Below, piece by piece: positions 15,826 to 24,066 of a stretch of 64,000 bases of DNA. The notes under the pieces are model-generated. The model was not told the origin of the DNA and made no database searches. It saw nothing but the letters and a program-made list of their open reading frames with translations. Position numbers and translations under genes: made by a program. The stretch lies in NCBI GenBank assembly GCA_963759125.1, contig CAVWXN010000005.1, positions 868,001-932,000 on the forward strand, given 5' to 3'. The stretch comes from JABDQA01 sp963759125 (lineage in GTDB: Bacteria > Desulfobacterota > Desulfobulbia > Desulfobulbales > Desulfocapsaceae). The first letter of the stretch is position 1; each line of letters begins with the position of its first letter.

Positions 15826-17153
15826 AACGAATTTTTCACCTGGTAAGCCTGGGGTGCCCCAAAAACCTGGTCGATAGTGAAGTGGTCTATGGACTTTTGG
15901 AGGAGGCAGGCTGGCAGGGTGTCGACGATCCGGAAGAGGCGGCGGTTCTGATCATCAACACCTGCGGTTTTATTCAGCCTGCGGTAGAAGAGAGTATTGA
16001 AGAAATTCTCCAGCTGGCCGCCTACAAGTACGAGGATCCCGCCAAAAAACTGGTGGTCCTCGGTTGCCTGGTGCAACGCTTTCGGGAAAAGCTCGAAGCG
16101 GAACTGGAAGAAGTTGATCTGTTCGTTGGGACCGAGGGTGTTCCGCAGGTGGCTATTCTTCTCGACAACCTGGTGGAGGGGAAGCAACTTGACTCTCTGA
16201 TCATCGCCGCTCCGTTCTTGATGAGTTCGGCCCTGCCTCGGCGGCGCTCAACCCCGTTTTACCGGGCCTGGCTGAAGATCACCGAGGGCTGCGACAATCG
16301 CTGCTCTTATTGTCTGATTCCATCGATAAGGGGCAGGCTCAGAAGCAGGTCAGAAGAGGATCTCATAGAAGAAGCCCGTGGTCTCGTGGCTGGAGGAGTC
16401 AGAGAGTTGTCTCTCGTGGCTCAGGACTTGACCGCCTATGGTACCGATCTTTACGGTGAGAGGCGGCTCGAGTCACTGGTTACCAGGTTGCTCGATGAAA
16501 CTTCAGTGGACTGGATTCGTCTCCTCTATCTTTACCCGTCAACGGTAAGCCCTGAGTTGCTTGATATAATTGCTGGTAATTCAAGGATAGTTCCCTACCT
16601 GGACATCCCTCTGCAGCATGTCAGCAGCAAAATTCTCAAAGCGATGAATCGGCGTTATACCCGCGAGGAGGTGATCGGTCTCGTTGGCGCTATTCGCAAC
16701 AGAATTCCCGATGCGGCGCTGAGGACCACGCTGCTCCTCGGTTTTCCCGGGGAAAGCGAGGAGGACGTCAGAGAGGTGGAAGCGTTTCTGCGTGAAATGG
16801 AACTCGATCATGTCGGTGTCTTCGGCTATGCAAACGAGGAGGGAAGTGCTGCCGAAAAGTTCAGCGGCCAGGTCGATGAAGCGGAAAAGCGGGCGAGGCT
16901 TGAGCGCATCATCACCCTTCAGGCCGAAATTTCCCAGCGCCGGCTGCAAAGGTTTGTAAATACGGTCGAGCCGGTTCTCATAGAGGGAGTGAGTCGGGAA
17001 ACGGATCTTCTGCTGGAGGGGCGAACCAGATATCAGGCGCCGGATATTGATGGGTGTGTGCTGATTAACGAAGGCGACACGCGCTTCGGCGAGATCGTTG
17101 ATGTGGAAATCACCGAAGCACAGACCTATGACCTGATAGGACGGATAGTTTAA
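15822..17153 (+). CDS. rimO: ribosomal protein S12 methylthiotransferase RimO
   Basis: 443 aa. An N-terminal UPF0004 domain with Cys12 (GCPKNLVDSE), a Cys in NTCGFI and a Cys in LGCLVQR binds one cluster. The radical SAM motif Cys157-x3-Cys161-x2-Cys164 (GCDNRCSYCLIPSIRG) binds the other. A C-terminal TRAM domain follows. The N-terminal GCPKNLVDSE and IRG after the radical SAM site favour RimO over MiaB. It adds a methylthio group to Asp of ribosomal protein S12. GTG start, overlapping the previous stop by 4 nt. Confidence 0.93.
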   Translation: MKRIFHLVSLGCPKNLVDSEVVYGLLEEAGWQGVDDPEEAAVLIINTCGFIQPAVEESIEEILQLAAYKYEDPAKKLVVLGCLVQRFREKLEAELEEVDLFVGTEGVPQVAILLDNLVEGKQLDSLIIAAPFLMSSALPRRRSTPFYRAWLKITEGCDNRCSYCLIPSIRGRLRSRSEEDLIEEARGLVAGGVRELSLVAQDLTAYGTDLYGERRLESLVTRLLDETSVDWIRLLYLYPSTVSPELLDIIAGNSRIVPYLDIPLQHVSSKILKAMNRRYTREEVIGLVGAIRNRIPDAALRTTLLLGFPGESEEDVREVEAFLREMELDHVGVFGYANEEGSAAEKFSGQVDEAEKRARLERIITLQAEISQRRLQRFVNTVEPVLIEGVSRETDLLLEGRTRYQAPDIDGCVLINEGDTRFGEIVDVEITEAQTYDLIGRIV

Positions 17154-17190
17154 TAAACAATAAGCTGCAGGTCAGGAAATGAAGAAACCG

Positions 17191-17475
17191 CTACGTCTTG
17201 TTCGTGTTTACCTGTTCTCTTAAATCTTTGCCAACTTTGAAGAAAGGAAGTTTTTTGGGGCTGACTTTGATTTTCCTGCCGGTTTTGGGATTGCGTCCCT
17301 CGTAAGAGCCGTACTGTTTGATGACGAAACTGCCGAATCCCCTGATTTCGATGCTTTCACCACGCGCAAGGGCTTCTGTCATGGTGTCGATCACCGTATT
17401 GGTGATGGCAGCCGCCTCTCGATGAGGAATCCCGATGTCCTGAGCCAAAGCCTCAATCAATTCTGATTTGTTCAT
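17191..17475 (-). CDS. IHF/HU-family DNA-bending protein (IHF beta-like)
   Basis: 94 aa. MNKSELIEALAQ and the block ESIEIRGFGSFV are closest to the IHF beta type, and the DNA-inserting arm shows GRNPKTGRKIKVSPKK with the conserved Asn-Pro. It bends DNA as a dimer in nucleoid structure, promoter loops or recombination. A second family member lies at 58746. TACTCC/GGAGT-type ribosome site precedes the ATG. The 236-nt gap upstream is AT-rich and probably carries its promoter. It converges with rimO. Confidence 0.88.
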   Translation of the reverse strand: MNKSELIEALAQDIGIPHREAAAITNTVIDTMTEALARGESIEIRGFGSFVIKQYGSYEGRNPKTGRKIKVSPKKLPFFKVGKDLREQVNTNKT

Positions 17476-17711
17476 ATGGATACTCCTGTCTGCAAAGGTC
17501 TATGCGTTATCAGGGTCTTCTGCGAACAAACGCCCCACTCGATCAAAACTAAATCAAGAATAAATTCAAAAGGTTGTAATTGCAAGCGCAAAACTGGGTT
17601 TTCTGCAAAAATAACAAACGTTTAGCAGATAAAAACAAAATTTTCGAACGAATATTTGTTGCGTAACTAGTTAAATTTAATCAGCTAATTAGATTTTTGT
17701 AAAGAAAAAAG

Positions 17712-18434
17712 CTACAACAGTAATTTTTTCAATTCTTCCGGACTGAGATAACGATAGGAACCGCTTGGTAATGATCCGAGTCGGAGTTGGCCGTACGCGA
17801 TCCTCTTTAAATTGATCACCGGGTGGCCAACCGCTTCGAACATTTTTCGCACCTGACGCTTACGACCCTCATGAATGGTGATGACCAGGCGGCTGGCCGG
17901 CCCCTGCGTCACTGCTTTTGATATTTTCGCGGGCCAGGTTTTTCTTCCGTCAATTTCGATGCCCTGCTCCAATTTTCTGATTTTTCCCCGACTGACCAAG
18001 CCCTTGACCAGCACCTCGTAGGTTTTGTTACTTTCATGGCTGGGGTGCAGGATCTTATGAGCCAGTTCGCCATCGTCGGTGAGGATCAGCGCCCCTTCGG
18101 TGTCGATATCAAGCCGGCCAACCGGAAACACTCTGACATCCAGATCTTTGATGAGAGAAGTGACAATCGGGCGGCCCTGGGGATCTGACATGGTGGTGAC
18201 GTAGCCCCTGGGTTTATTCAGCAGGATATAGGTGTGCTTCTTTTTGCGTCTTACCAGTTCACCCCTGTAGCGTACTTCCTGCAGTTCCGGGTCGAGCTTG
18301 TAACCCATCTCGGTGATGATCTTGCCGTCGACGCTGACCGATCCTTCGCTGATCAGCAGTTCTGCTTTTCTTCTCGAGGCAAGGCCGCATTCAGCGAGAT
18401 ATTTCTGCAGTCGGATGGTTCGATTTAGCGCCAT
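17712..18434 (-). CDS. rluB: RluB-like 23S rRNA pseudouridine synthase
   Basis: 240 aa. An S4 RNA-binding domain covers residues 7-54 (LQKYLAECGLASRRKAE). The catalytic block VGRLDIDTEGALILTDDGEL holds the active Asp. KTYEVLVKG and EGRKRQVRKMFEAVGHPV are typical of the RsuA/RluB/E/F group. It isomerises a uridine of the large ribosomal subunit. RluB is favoured over RsuA by the S4 start and the KMFEAVGHPV motif. It overlaps the ubiD-like gene's end by 10 nt and is the last gene of that row. Confidence 0.85.
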   Translation of the reverse strand: MALNRTIRLQKYLAECGLASRRKAELLISEGSVSVDGKIITEMGYKLDPELQEVRYRGELVRRKKKHTYILLNKPRGYVTTMSDPQGRPIVTSLIKDLDVRVFPVGRLDIDTEGALILTDDGELAHKILHPSHESNKTYEVLVKGLVSRGKIRKLEQGIEIDGRKTWPAKISKAVTQGPASRLVITIHEGRKRQVRKMFEAVGHPVINLKRIAYGQLRLGSLPSGSYRYLSPEELKKLLL

Positions 18435-20203
18435 TGTCGGGGAATGATCCGGTCGAATTTTTCATCCACCAACGACTTGGTCTCAGCGTCTACCTCGAGC
18501 ACTTCGGTGTACCAGGGTTTCATTCGGCAATCGATCACCACCGGAGCTGTCAGGCCCACGTGAAATCGTTTGACCGAGGTGCCGGCTCCGTGAATGTCGG
18601 CCGCTGGCTCGAACCGCGTGAAAAAGGTCCACAAAAATTCCTGCATCGAGACAGTAGCCGCGGCGCTGTCATCGACCAGAATGATCACCTGCCAGTCCCG
18701 GAGTTCAGGACTGGTCGCCAGCCTGGACGGCAGCTCTGCATCCTCCTGGTAAGCGGCTCCCTGCACTACAAGGGTGCCGGGGAGGAAGGCAACAGGCTTA
18801 TCGCAGCCTGAGGGGAGTGCTCCGTTGAAGGATTCAGGCAGGTTCCTGAGCTTGTCGGAGCCCAGCCCCATGAGCATCGCTTTGGATCCCTTGTTGACCG
18901 ATGGGCCGGTGTAATCGAGGGTGTCCTGGGAGACGTTGGCGAAAATGAATAGATCTCGCTCCCAGTTGACCCGTTCGAGAACGTGGGTCCAAAGCGCCTT
19001 GAAATCGGTAATGTCGGGCGCCCCATCGGTAATAATCAGAAATTTGGTCAACGATAACTGGCCCTCTCCTAGGATCCTTAACCCGGCGGCAAAGGCTTCT
19101 CTGGGGTAGCGATTGGCAACCCGGGCTGCAGCCAGGCAATGGAATCCGGTTTCGCCGAACGTCTTGAGTTCCCTTACCCCCTTCATCACCAGTGGAAACA
19201 GAGGTGAGAGCAGGTCCTGAAGGTAATCACCGATGAAGAAATCTTCCTGCCGCGGTCTACCGACTACGGTAGCCGGGTAGATCGCCTGGTTGCGATGGTA
19301 GAGGTGGGATACCCGAAACACCGGGTAGTCGTGTTCCAGAGAATTGTAGCCGTAGTGATCTCCAAAAGGGCCCTCCGGCCGGCGCAATCCAGGAGGCACC
19401 ACGCCTTTGATGGCGAACTCGGCCTGAGCGACAAGTCGGTGACCGCCCCGGGGATCCTGGACCATGGGCAGTTTGGAGCCCTGCAGCAAAGAGGTGAGCA
19501 TCAGTTCCGGGATATCTTCGGGCAGCGGGGCGATAGCCGAGAGCATCAGAGCGGGGGGGCCGCCGATAAATAGGGTGAGCGGCAGCGGCTGATTATTCTG
19601 CTCCGCTTCAAAATAGTGATAGCCTCCCCCCTTGTGAATCTGCCAGTGAATTCCTGTGGAGGTGTCGCTATGCCTCTGGATTCGGTACATGCCGAGATTA
19701 TGACTGCCGTTTTCAGGGTGTTCGGTGTAGACCAGCGGCAGAGTGACGAAGGGTCCGCCGTCACTGTGCCAGGAGGTGAGCATCGGCAGACTGCTCAACT
19801 CTGGAGGAATCTGACAGTTTTCCAGAATCGGAGCAGTGGAGACCTTTTTCAAACCAATTTTGGCGGTATCGATGAAGAGCTTGCGGTTTTGCCACAATTT
19901 GGCCGGTGTGGGCGGCATGATCGTTTCGGCCAGATTGACGATATCCCTGACGAAATCCTGGGGTCTGCTGCCAAAGGCCAGGTCCAGTCTCTTGGCAGTG
20001 CCGAAAAGGTTGGTCACCACCGGAAAAGAGGAGTTTTTTACCGTGGTGAACAACAGGGCCGGGCCCTGATTGGCGATGACCCGACGGTGGATTTCAGCGA
20101 TCTCGAGATAAGGATCCACCTCTTCTTCGATGACCAGCAGCTCGTACTCATCCTCAAGCAGATCAATAAAACTCCTCAGATCATGCAGTTGCGTCTTTTT
20201 CAT
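18425..20203 (-). CDS. UbiD-family decarboxylase (likely menaquinone biosynthesis)
   Basis: 592 aa, the long form of the UbiD family used in menaquinone synthesis by the futalosine route, as compared with about 490 for E. coli UbiD. Family features are LRSFIDLLE at the N-terminus, the NLGMYRIQRHSDTSTGIHWQ prenyl-FMN and metal block, IGGPPALMLSA, the EGPFGDHYGYN site near 290, and a C-terminal extension with KPWYTEVLEVDAE. It would decarboxylate an aromatic acid with prenylated FMN made by UbiX. The exact substrate is an inference from length. Start overlaps the preceding 89-aa gene by 4 nt. Confidence 0.85.
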   Translation of the reverse strand: MKKTQLHDLRSFIDLLEDEYELLVIEEEVDPYLEIAEIHRRVIANQGPALLFTTVKNSSFPVVTNLFGTAKRLDLAFGSRPQDFVRDIVNLAETIMPPTPAKLWQNRKLFIDTAKIGLKKVSTAPILENCQIPPELSSLPMLTSWHSDGGPFVTLPLVYTEHPENGSHNLGMYRIQRHSDTSTGIHWQIHKGGGYHYFEAEQNNQPLPLTLFIGGPPALMLSAIAPLPEDIPELMLTSLLQGSKLPMVQDPRGGHRLVAQAEFAIKGVVPPGLRRPEGPFGDHYGYNSLEHDYPVFRVSHLYHRNQAIYPATVVGRPRQEDFFIGDYLQDLLSPLFPLVMKGVRELKTFGETGFHCLAAARVANRYPREAFAAGLRILGEGQLSLTKFLIITDGAPDITDFKALWTHVLERVNWERDLFIFANVSQDTLDYTGPSVNKGSKAMLMGLGSDKLRNLPESFNGALPSGCDKPVAFLPGTLVVQGAAYQEDAELPSRLATSPELRDWQVIILVDDSAAATVSMQEFLWTFFTRFEPAADIHGAGTSVKRFHVGLTAPVVIDCRMKPWYTEVLEVDAETKSLVDEKFDRIIPRQWR

Positions 20204-20469
20204 TGGTTATCCGAATCGTGGTGAGTGTGCTCCTCACCAAGGAAGAGGGTGTGGTATTCTTGTTTGGATAGATGTTTTCTCATCAACCCACTGGTCAACC
20301 CGATCAGCTCCTCGATTTCCTGCTCTGAGAGCCGCGATGACAATGTTTTTGCCAGCGCTGCCCTACCGAGAAGCTGCAGGAAGGCAGCACATGACCGTCT
20401 GTCCAGTTCCGGACTCAAGCCAAAACAGATGGCTCCAGGGTCGGGGGGGCGGGGAGTTTGATCGCTCAT
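20200..20469 (-). CDS. 89-aa protein of unknown function in yjbQ-ubiD row
   Basis: I do not recognise this protein. It is helical, with CFGLSPELDRRSCAAFLQLLG at the start, LSEQEIEELIGLTSGLMRKHL in the middle and a His/Asp-rich tail (EEHTHHDSDN). No membrane segment or signal. It overlaps yjbQ by 4 nt upstream and the ubiD-like gene by 4 nt downstream, and it matches the codon use of both, so it is a real gene that is probably made in a fixed ratio with them. The His-rich end could bind metal, but that is only a guess. Confidence 0.75.
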   Translation of the reverse strand: MSDQTPRPPDPGAICFGLSPELDRRSCAAFLQLLGRAALAKTLSSRLSEQEIEELIGLTSGLMRKHLSKQEYHTLFLGEEHTHHDSDNQ

Positions 20470-20870
20470 AGATTGGTCAGGAAGTGATAATGGACTTTTC
20501 TCGTCCGCGGTCCGTCGAATTCGCAGAAAAAGATTTTCTGCCAGGTTCCGAGAATAAATCTGTTGTTGTCAACAGCAATGGTCAGCGAAGAGCCCATCAG
20601 GCTGGCCATTATGTGGGCGGGTGAATTGCCCTCCATATGTTTGAATGGGTGATTAATGGGCACCATTTTCTTGAACCCATCGATAATATCCACTCTGACA
20701 TCGGGGTCTGCCCCCTCGTTTATTGTCAGTCCGGCGGTGGTGTGCGGGTTGAAAAGCAGGCAGACCCCCTGACCAAGGCCCGCCTGTCTGAGCTCGCCGG
20801 ACAGCAGCTGGGTGATATCGACAAGTTCCATGGTTCTCGAAGTTTTTACCGTGACAGATCCGCTTATCAT
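20466..20870 (-). CDS. yjbQ: YjbQ / UPF0047 family protein
   Basis: 134 aa, the standard length. The family blocks FNPHTTAGLTINEGADPDV, HMEGNSPAHIMASLMGSS and LGTWQKIFFCEFDGPRTRK hold the conserved His and Glu cluster of this fold. E. coli YjbQ has a weak thiamine-phosphate synthase activity, and the true role is uncertain. It is the first gene of the overlapping set with the 89-aa protein, the UbiD-like decarboxylase and RluB-like synthase. Confidence 0.9.
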   Translation of the reverse strand: MISGSVTVKTSRTMELVDITQLLSGELRQAGLGQGVCLLFNPHTTAGLTINEGADPDVRVDIIDGFKKMVPINHPFKHMEGNSPAHIMASLMGSSLTIAVDNNRFILGTWQKIFFCEFDGPRTRKVHYHFLTNL

Positions 20871-21284
20871 AGCCCTATCTCCCGTTGTGGTCTGGTCTTT
20901 AAGATGCCGATACTATAGAGACTCCTGGGTCAGGCGTCAATGAAGGTCGAGCCAGACTTATGAGCTCCTCGTTTTTAGATCCGTCGGGCCAATTGCTATT
21001 TACTGTAAATTGTTCTATGGTGGCCGTCGCTGAATTTAGAAGGTAAACCTGGAGTGGATCCGCAGCAACATCAAGACTTGAATCTAATCGGCATCACCCC
21101 TCAGCCAGAAGGCAATCTTCATCGACTATCTTGACAGATTCGGGATCGTAACCGATAGTTAGTTCAGTTATAAGGGGTGGTGTCTGCACACATCAGTTGT
21201 TCACCGGTAGGTTGATGCTCCCAATATTGTTAGAGAAATCTCTAAATTTGATTACTTCCCGGCCGTCAAGAAGAGCCACGAAAA
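20871..21284. other. 414-nt gap without a gene, with a glgA promoter candidate
   Basis: No ORF of worth. TTGACA (21131-21136) and GATAGT (21154-21159) with a 17-base spacer form a plausible sigma70 promoter on the plus strand for glgA, about 125 nt before its ATG. Flanking CACCCCT and AGGGGTG repeats (around 21097 and 21174) could form a hairpin or operator over the promoter. The yjbQ promoter must lie in the left part, and I see no clear box there. Confidence 0.45.
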
Positions 21285-22910
21285 ATGAGAGCGCTTGAAC
21301 AGCAGTCGATAACTTCAGTATGGATGTTCAGTCGGGAATATGGTCGTCTGGCCGGCGCCGGCGGCGTTAAAGACGTCGTCTCCCAGTTGTCCAAGGCGCT
21401 GGCCCGCTGGAACAATAGAAAAGTAAGCGTGGTGCTGCCCTGCTACGGGTTTATGGATCCTGAGGAACTAGGCTTCAGCAGGCTCTCTGATCCCCTGGAG
21501 CCTGACAGATTGCTGGAATTCGATGTAATCATGGACTATACCGATCTGGAGCGGAGAGAGAGGGTCGGAGTCTGGCACCGTATTCAGGACAGGGTTCAGA
21601 TCTATCTGCTGGAAGCCCAGCGCTTCCTCGAGAAACAAGGCGTCTATACCTACACCAGGGAAGAATCTCAACGCGAACCATGGAAGATTCAGGGACAGGG
21701 CCATCTTGACTATTTTGCCATGAATGTCCTGCTGCAGAAGGGCGGTCTCGACCTGATCATGCTGCTCGATGACAAACCTCAAATCATCCATTGCCATGAT
21801 GGCCATACTGCGATTGTACCGGCCATGATCAGGGAGTGCGGCGGCTATCGCAATTATTACAGGAATTCCTCACCGGTGGTAACCATACATAACGCCGGAG
21901 TCGGTTATCACCAGGAAGTTTCCGATCTGCCATTTGTCCGGGCCATTACCGGCCTGCCCTGGTGGGTGATAAACAATTCACTGCTCGAGCACAGTTTCGA
22001 TCCTTTTCTGGCGGCCGCGCCCTATGCTGCCATCACTACGGTGAGCGAAAACTACGCCCATGAGCTGCAGCAGACAGATGAGGACTACCTGACCGGCTGG
22101 CTTGGCCATCTACTGCTCGACGGCGGGGTCGAAATCGTCGGTATCACCAATGGCATTGACAGGGAAGCGTTTAATCCCGCCGATCACGAGAGGATGGGAC
22201 TGGCCGCCAGTTTTCAAGTGGACAGCCAGACTGACGATCTCAGCGGCAAACTTACATGTAAAAAGTCTCTGTTAAGCCAAATCTGCCAACCGCCCGATGA
22301 GAAAGATGAAGAACGCATTGGCTTTGTCAGCCGGGATCCTGGACGTCCGCTGTTCACATTTATCGGCAGACTCAGCGAACAGAAAGGGGTCGACATTTTG
22401 ATCGAGGCGCTGGAACTCTTTCTGAACGACAAGGTTGAGGCCTCGGTGGTCTGCCTGGGCAACGGTTCAGAAGGTCTTGAGCAGGCCTTGGCGGCAGTGG
22501 CGCGGGATCGGCGTTATCGAGGCCGACTCTGCTTTCTGCGGACTTACAACACGAAGCTAGCCAACCAGGTTTACGCGGCCGGTGATTATTTCGTTATTCC
22601 GTCCAGATATGAACCCTGCGGTTTGACCGATTATATCGCCCAGCTCTTTGGAAATCTGCCGATTGTGCATCATATCGGCGGTTTGGTAAAAGTGGTTGAT
22701 GGGGTGACCGGATTTGCCTATCTGGATAACAGTCCGGAAAACCTGAGTAAAGCGATGCACCGTGCACTTGCGACGTTTGAGGATAAACCGCTGATCAGAA
22801 GGATGCAGTCTGCGGCGGTGGAGAAAATTGAGAGAATGCATACCTGGAAGCGGGTCATGCAGGCCTATGTGCAACTTTACAAACAATGCAGGGTGGACAG
22901 CAGTATATGA
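21285..22910 (+). CDS. glgA: glycogen/starch synthase (GT5 family)
   Basis: 541 aa, somewhat longer than E. coli GlgA (477). The N-terminal GT-B half has SREYGRLAGAGGVKDVVSQL (in place of KTGGLGDV), IIHCHDGHTAIVP and TVSENYAHEL. The C-terminal half has GRLSEQKGVDILIEAL and PSRYEPCGLTDYIAQLFGNL with the catalytic Glu of the EPCGL motif. It extends alpha-1,4-glucan from ADP- or UDP-glucose in the cytoplasm. The missing Lys-Thr-Gly-Gly-Leu motif form suggests a diverged donor site. It is followed 69 nt later by gap. Confidence 0.88.
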   Translation: MRALEQQSITSVWMFSREYGRLAGAGGVKDVVSQLSKALARWNNRKVSVVLPCYGFMDPEELGFSRLSDPLEPDRLLEFDVIMDYTDLERRERVGVWHRIQDRVQIYLLEAQRFLEKQGVYTYTREESQREPWKIQGQGHLDYFAMNVLLQKGGLDLIMLLDDKPQIIHCHDGHTAIVPAMIRECGGYRNYYRNSSPVVTIHNAGVGYHQEVSDLPFVRAITGLPWWVINNSLLEHSFDPFLAAAPYAAITTVSENYAHELQQTDEDYLTGWLGHLLLDGGVEIVGITNGIDREAFNPADHERMGLAASFQVDSQTDDLSGKLTCKKSLLSQICQPPDEKDEERIGFVSRDPGRPLFTFIGRLSEQKGVDILIEALELFLNDKVEASVVCLGNGSEGLEQALAAVARDRRYRGRLCFLRTYNTKLANQVYAAGDYFVIPSRYEPCGLTDYIAQLFGNLPIVHHIGGLVKVVDGVTGFAYLDNSPENLSKAMHRALATFEDKPLIRRMQSAAVEKIERMHTWKRVMQAYVQLYKQCRVDSSI

Positions 22911-22979
22911 GCTGAGTTCCTGCGCTGGTGAATGGAGTTAGTTTTTTGCTCAGATGAGAAAATTATAAGGAGAAAAAAA

Positions 22980-23984
22980 ATGACAGTACGCATTGGTATA
23001 AACGGTTTCGGACGTATTGGCCGAAATATTTTCAGGGCCATTGATGAAGATGAGGCCTTTGGTGATATCGAAGTGGTGGCCATCAATGACCTCACCGATA
23101 ACGCCACCCTTGCCCATCTGCTTAAATACGACTCGGTCATGGGCAAAACCAGAACCGAAGTCGGCAGTGATGATAATGGTATCATCGTCGATGGTAAGGC
23201 AATCGCCGTCTCCAGTCACAAAAATCCTGCCGATATCAAGTGGGGGGATCTGGGGGTCGATTATGTGGCCGAGTGTACCGGGATTTTTCGGGACGCCGAT
23301 TCGGCCGGGGCCCACATAGACGGTGGCGCCAAAAAGGTAATTATCTCGGCTCCGGCCAAAGGAAACGTGAAGACCTTTGTCATGGGGGTAAATGAGGACG
23401 AGTATGAGCCAACCGCCCATCACATCGTTTCCAACGCGTCGTGCACGACCAACTGTCTGGCGCCGATGGCCAAGGTTATTCTCGACAATTTCGGTATTGA
23501 ACGCGGACTGATGACCACAGTACATGCCTATACCGGTGATCAGCGACTGCTTGATTTTCCCCACTCCGATCTGCGCCGGGCGAGGGCCGCGGCTCTGTCG
23601 ATGATACCGACCAAGACCGGCGCCGCCGCTGCCGTATCACTGGTCATTCCAGAATTGAAGGGGAAATTCGACGGTCTGGCGGTCCGGGTGCCGACTCCCA
23701 CCGTCTCTGTGGTCGATGCGGTGATGGAGGTCGAGAAAGAGACTACTGTTGCCGAAGTAAACCAGGCCCTCAGGGAAGCTACCAACCGTTATCTCGGTTA
23801 CACCGAGCTGCCGCTGGTGTCAATCGATTTTCAGGGTGATCCGCGCTCCTCGATCGTTGACGGTCAATGCACCAAAGTTATCGGCACGACGGTTAAGGTT
23901 ATGAGCTGGTATGACAATGAGTGGGGCTATTCCAACCGGATGCTTGATTTGATTCTGCATATGGAATCGCGCAAGCCGGTATAG
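22980..23984 (+). CDS. gap: glyceraldehyde-3-phosphate dehydrogenase
   Basis: 334 aa from the ATG at 22980, chosen because AAGGAG lies 7 nt before it and the family starts with TVRIGINGFGRIGR. The NAD-binding start is followed by AINDLTDNATLAHLLKYDS, the catalytic Cys155 in SNASCTTNCLAP, the HAYTGDQR block and the C-terminal WYDNEWGYSNRM. It interconverts glyceraldehyde-3-phosphate and 1,3-bisphosphoglycerate in glycolysis and gluconeogenesis. It lies between glgA and the PPDK-like gene, which suggests a central carbon storage locus. Confidence 0.97.
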   Translation: MTVRIGINGFGRIGRNIFRAIDEDEAFGDIEVVAINDLTDNATLAHLLKYDSVMGKTRTEVGSDDNGIIVDGKAIAVSSHKNPADIKWGDLGVDYVAECTGIFRDADSAGAHIDGGAKKVIISAPAKGNVKTFVMGVNEDEYEPTAHHIVSNASCTTNCLAPMAKVILDNFGIERGLMTTVHAYTGDQRLLDFPHSDLRRARAAALSMIPTKTGAAAAVSLVIPELKGKFDGLAVRVPTPTVSVVDAVMEVEKETTVAEVNQALREATNRYLGYTELPLVSIDFQGDPRSSIVDGQCTKVIGTTVKVMSWYDNEWGYSNRMLDLILHMESRKPV

Positions 23985-24008
23985 TCTGCTCACCAATGTG
24001 CGATCTGC

Positions 24009-24042
24009 GTATCTCTGTCCGGAAAGGGCCGGGCGGAGATAC
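24009..24042 (+). terminator. hairpin after gap, possible weak terminator
   Basis: GTATCTC pairs with GAGATAC and an inner CCGG pairs with CCGG, giving a stem-loop 25 nt after the gap stop and 25 nt before the next ATG. No T-run follows (GTCTAATCTTT), so it may attenuate or stabilise the message rather than stop it. Confidence 0.4.
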
Positions 24043-24066
24043 GTCTAATCTTTACCCACAGCTCAG

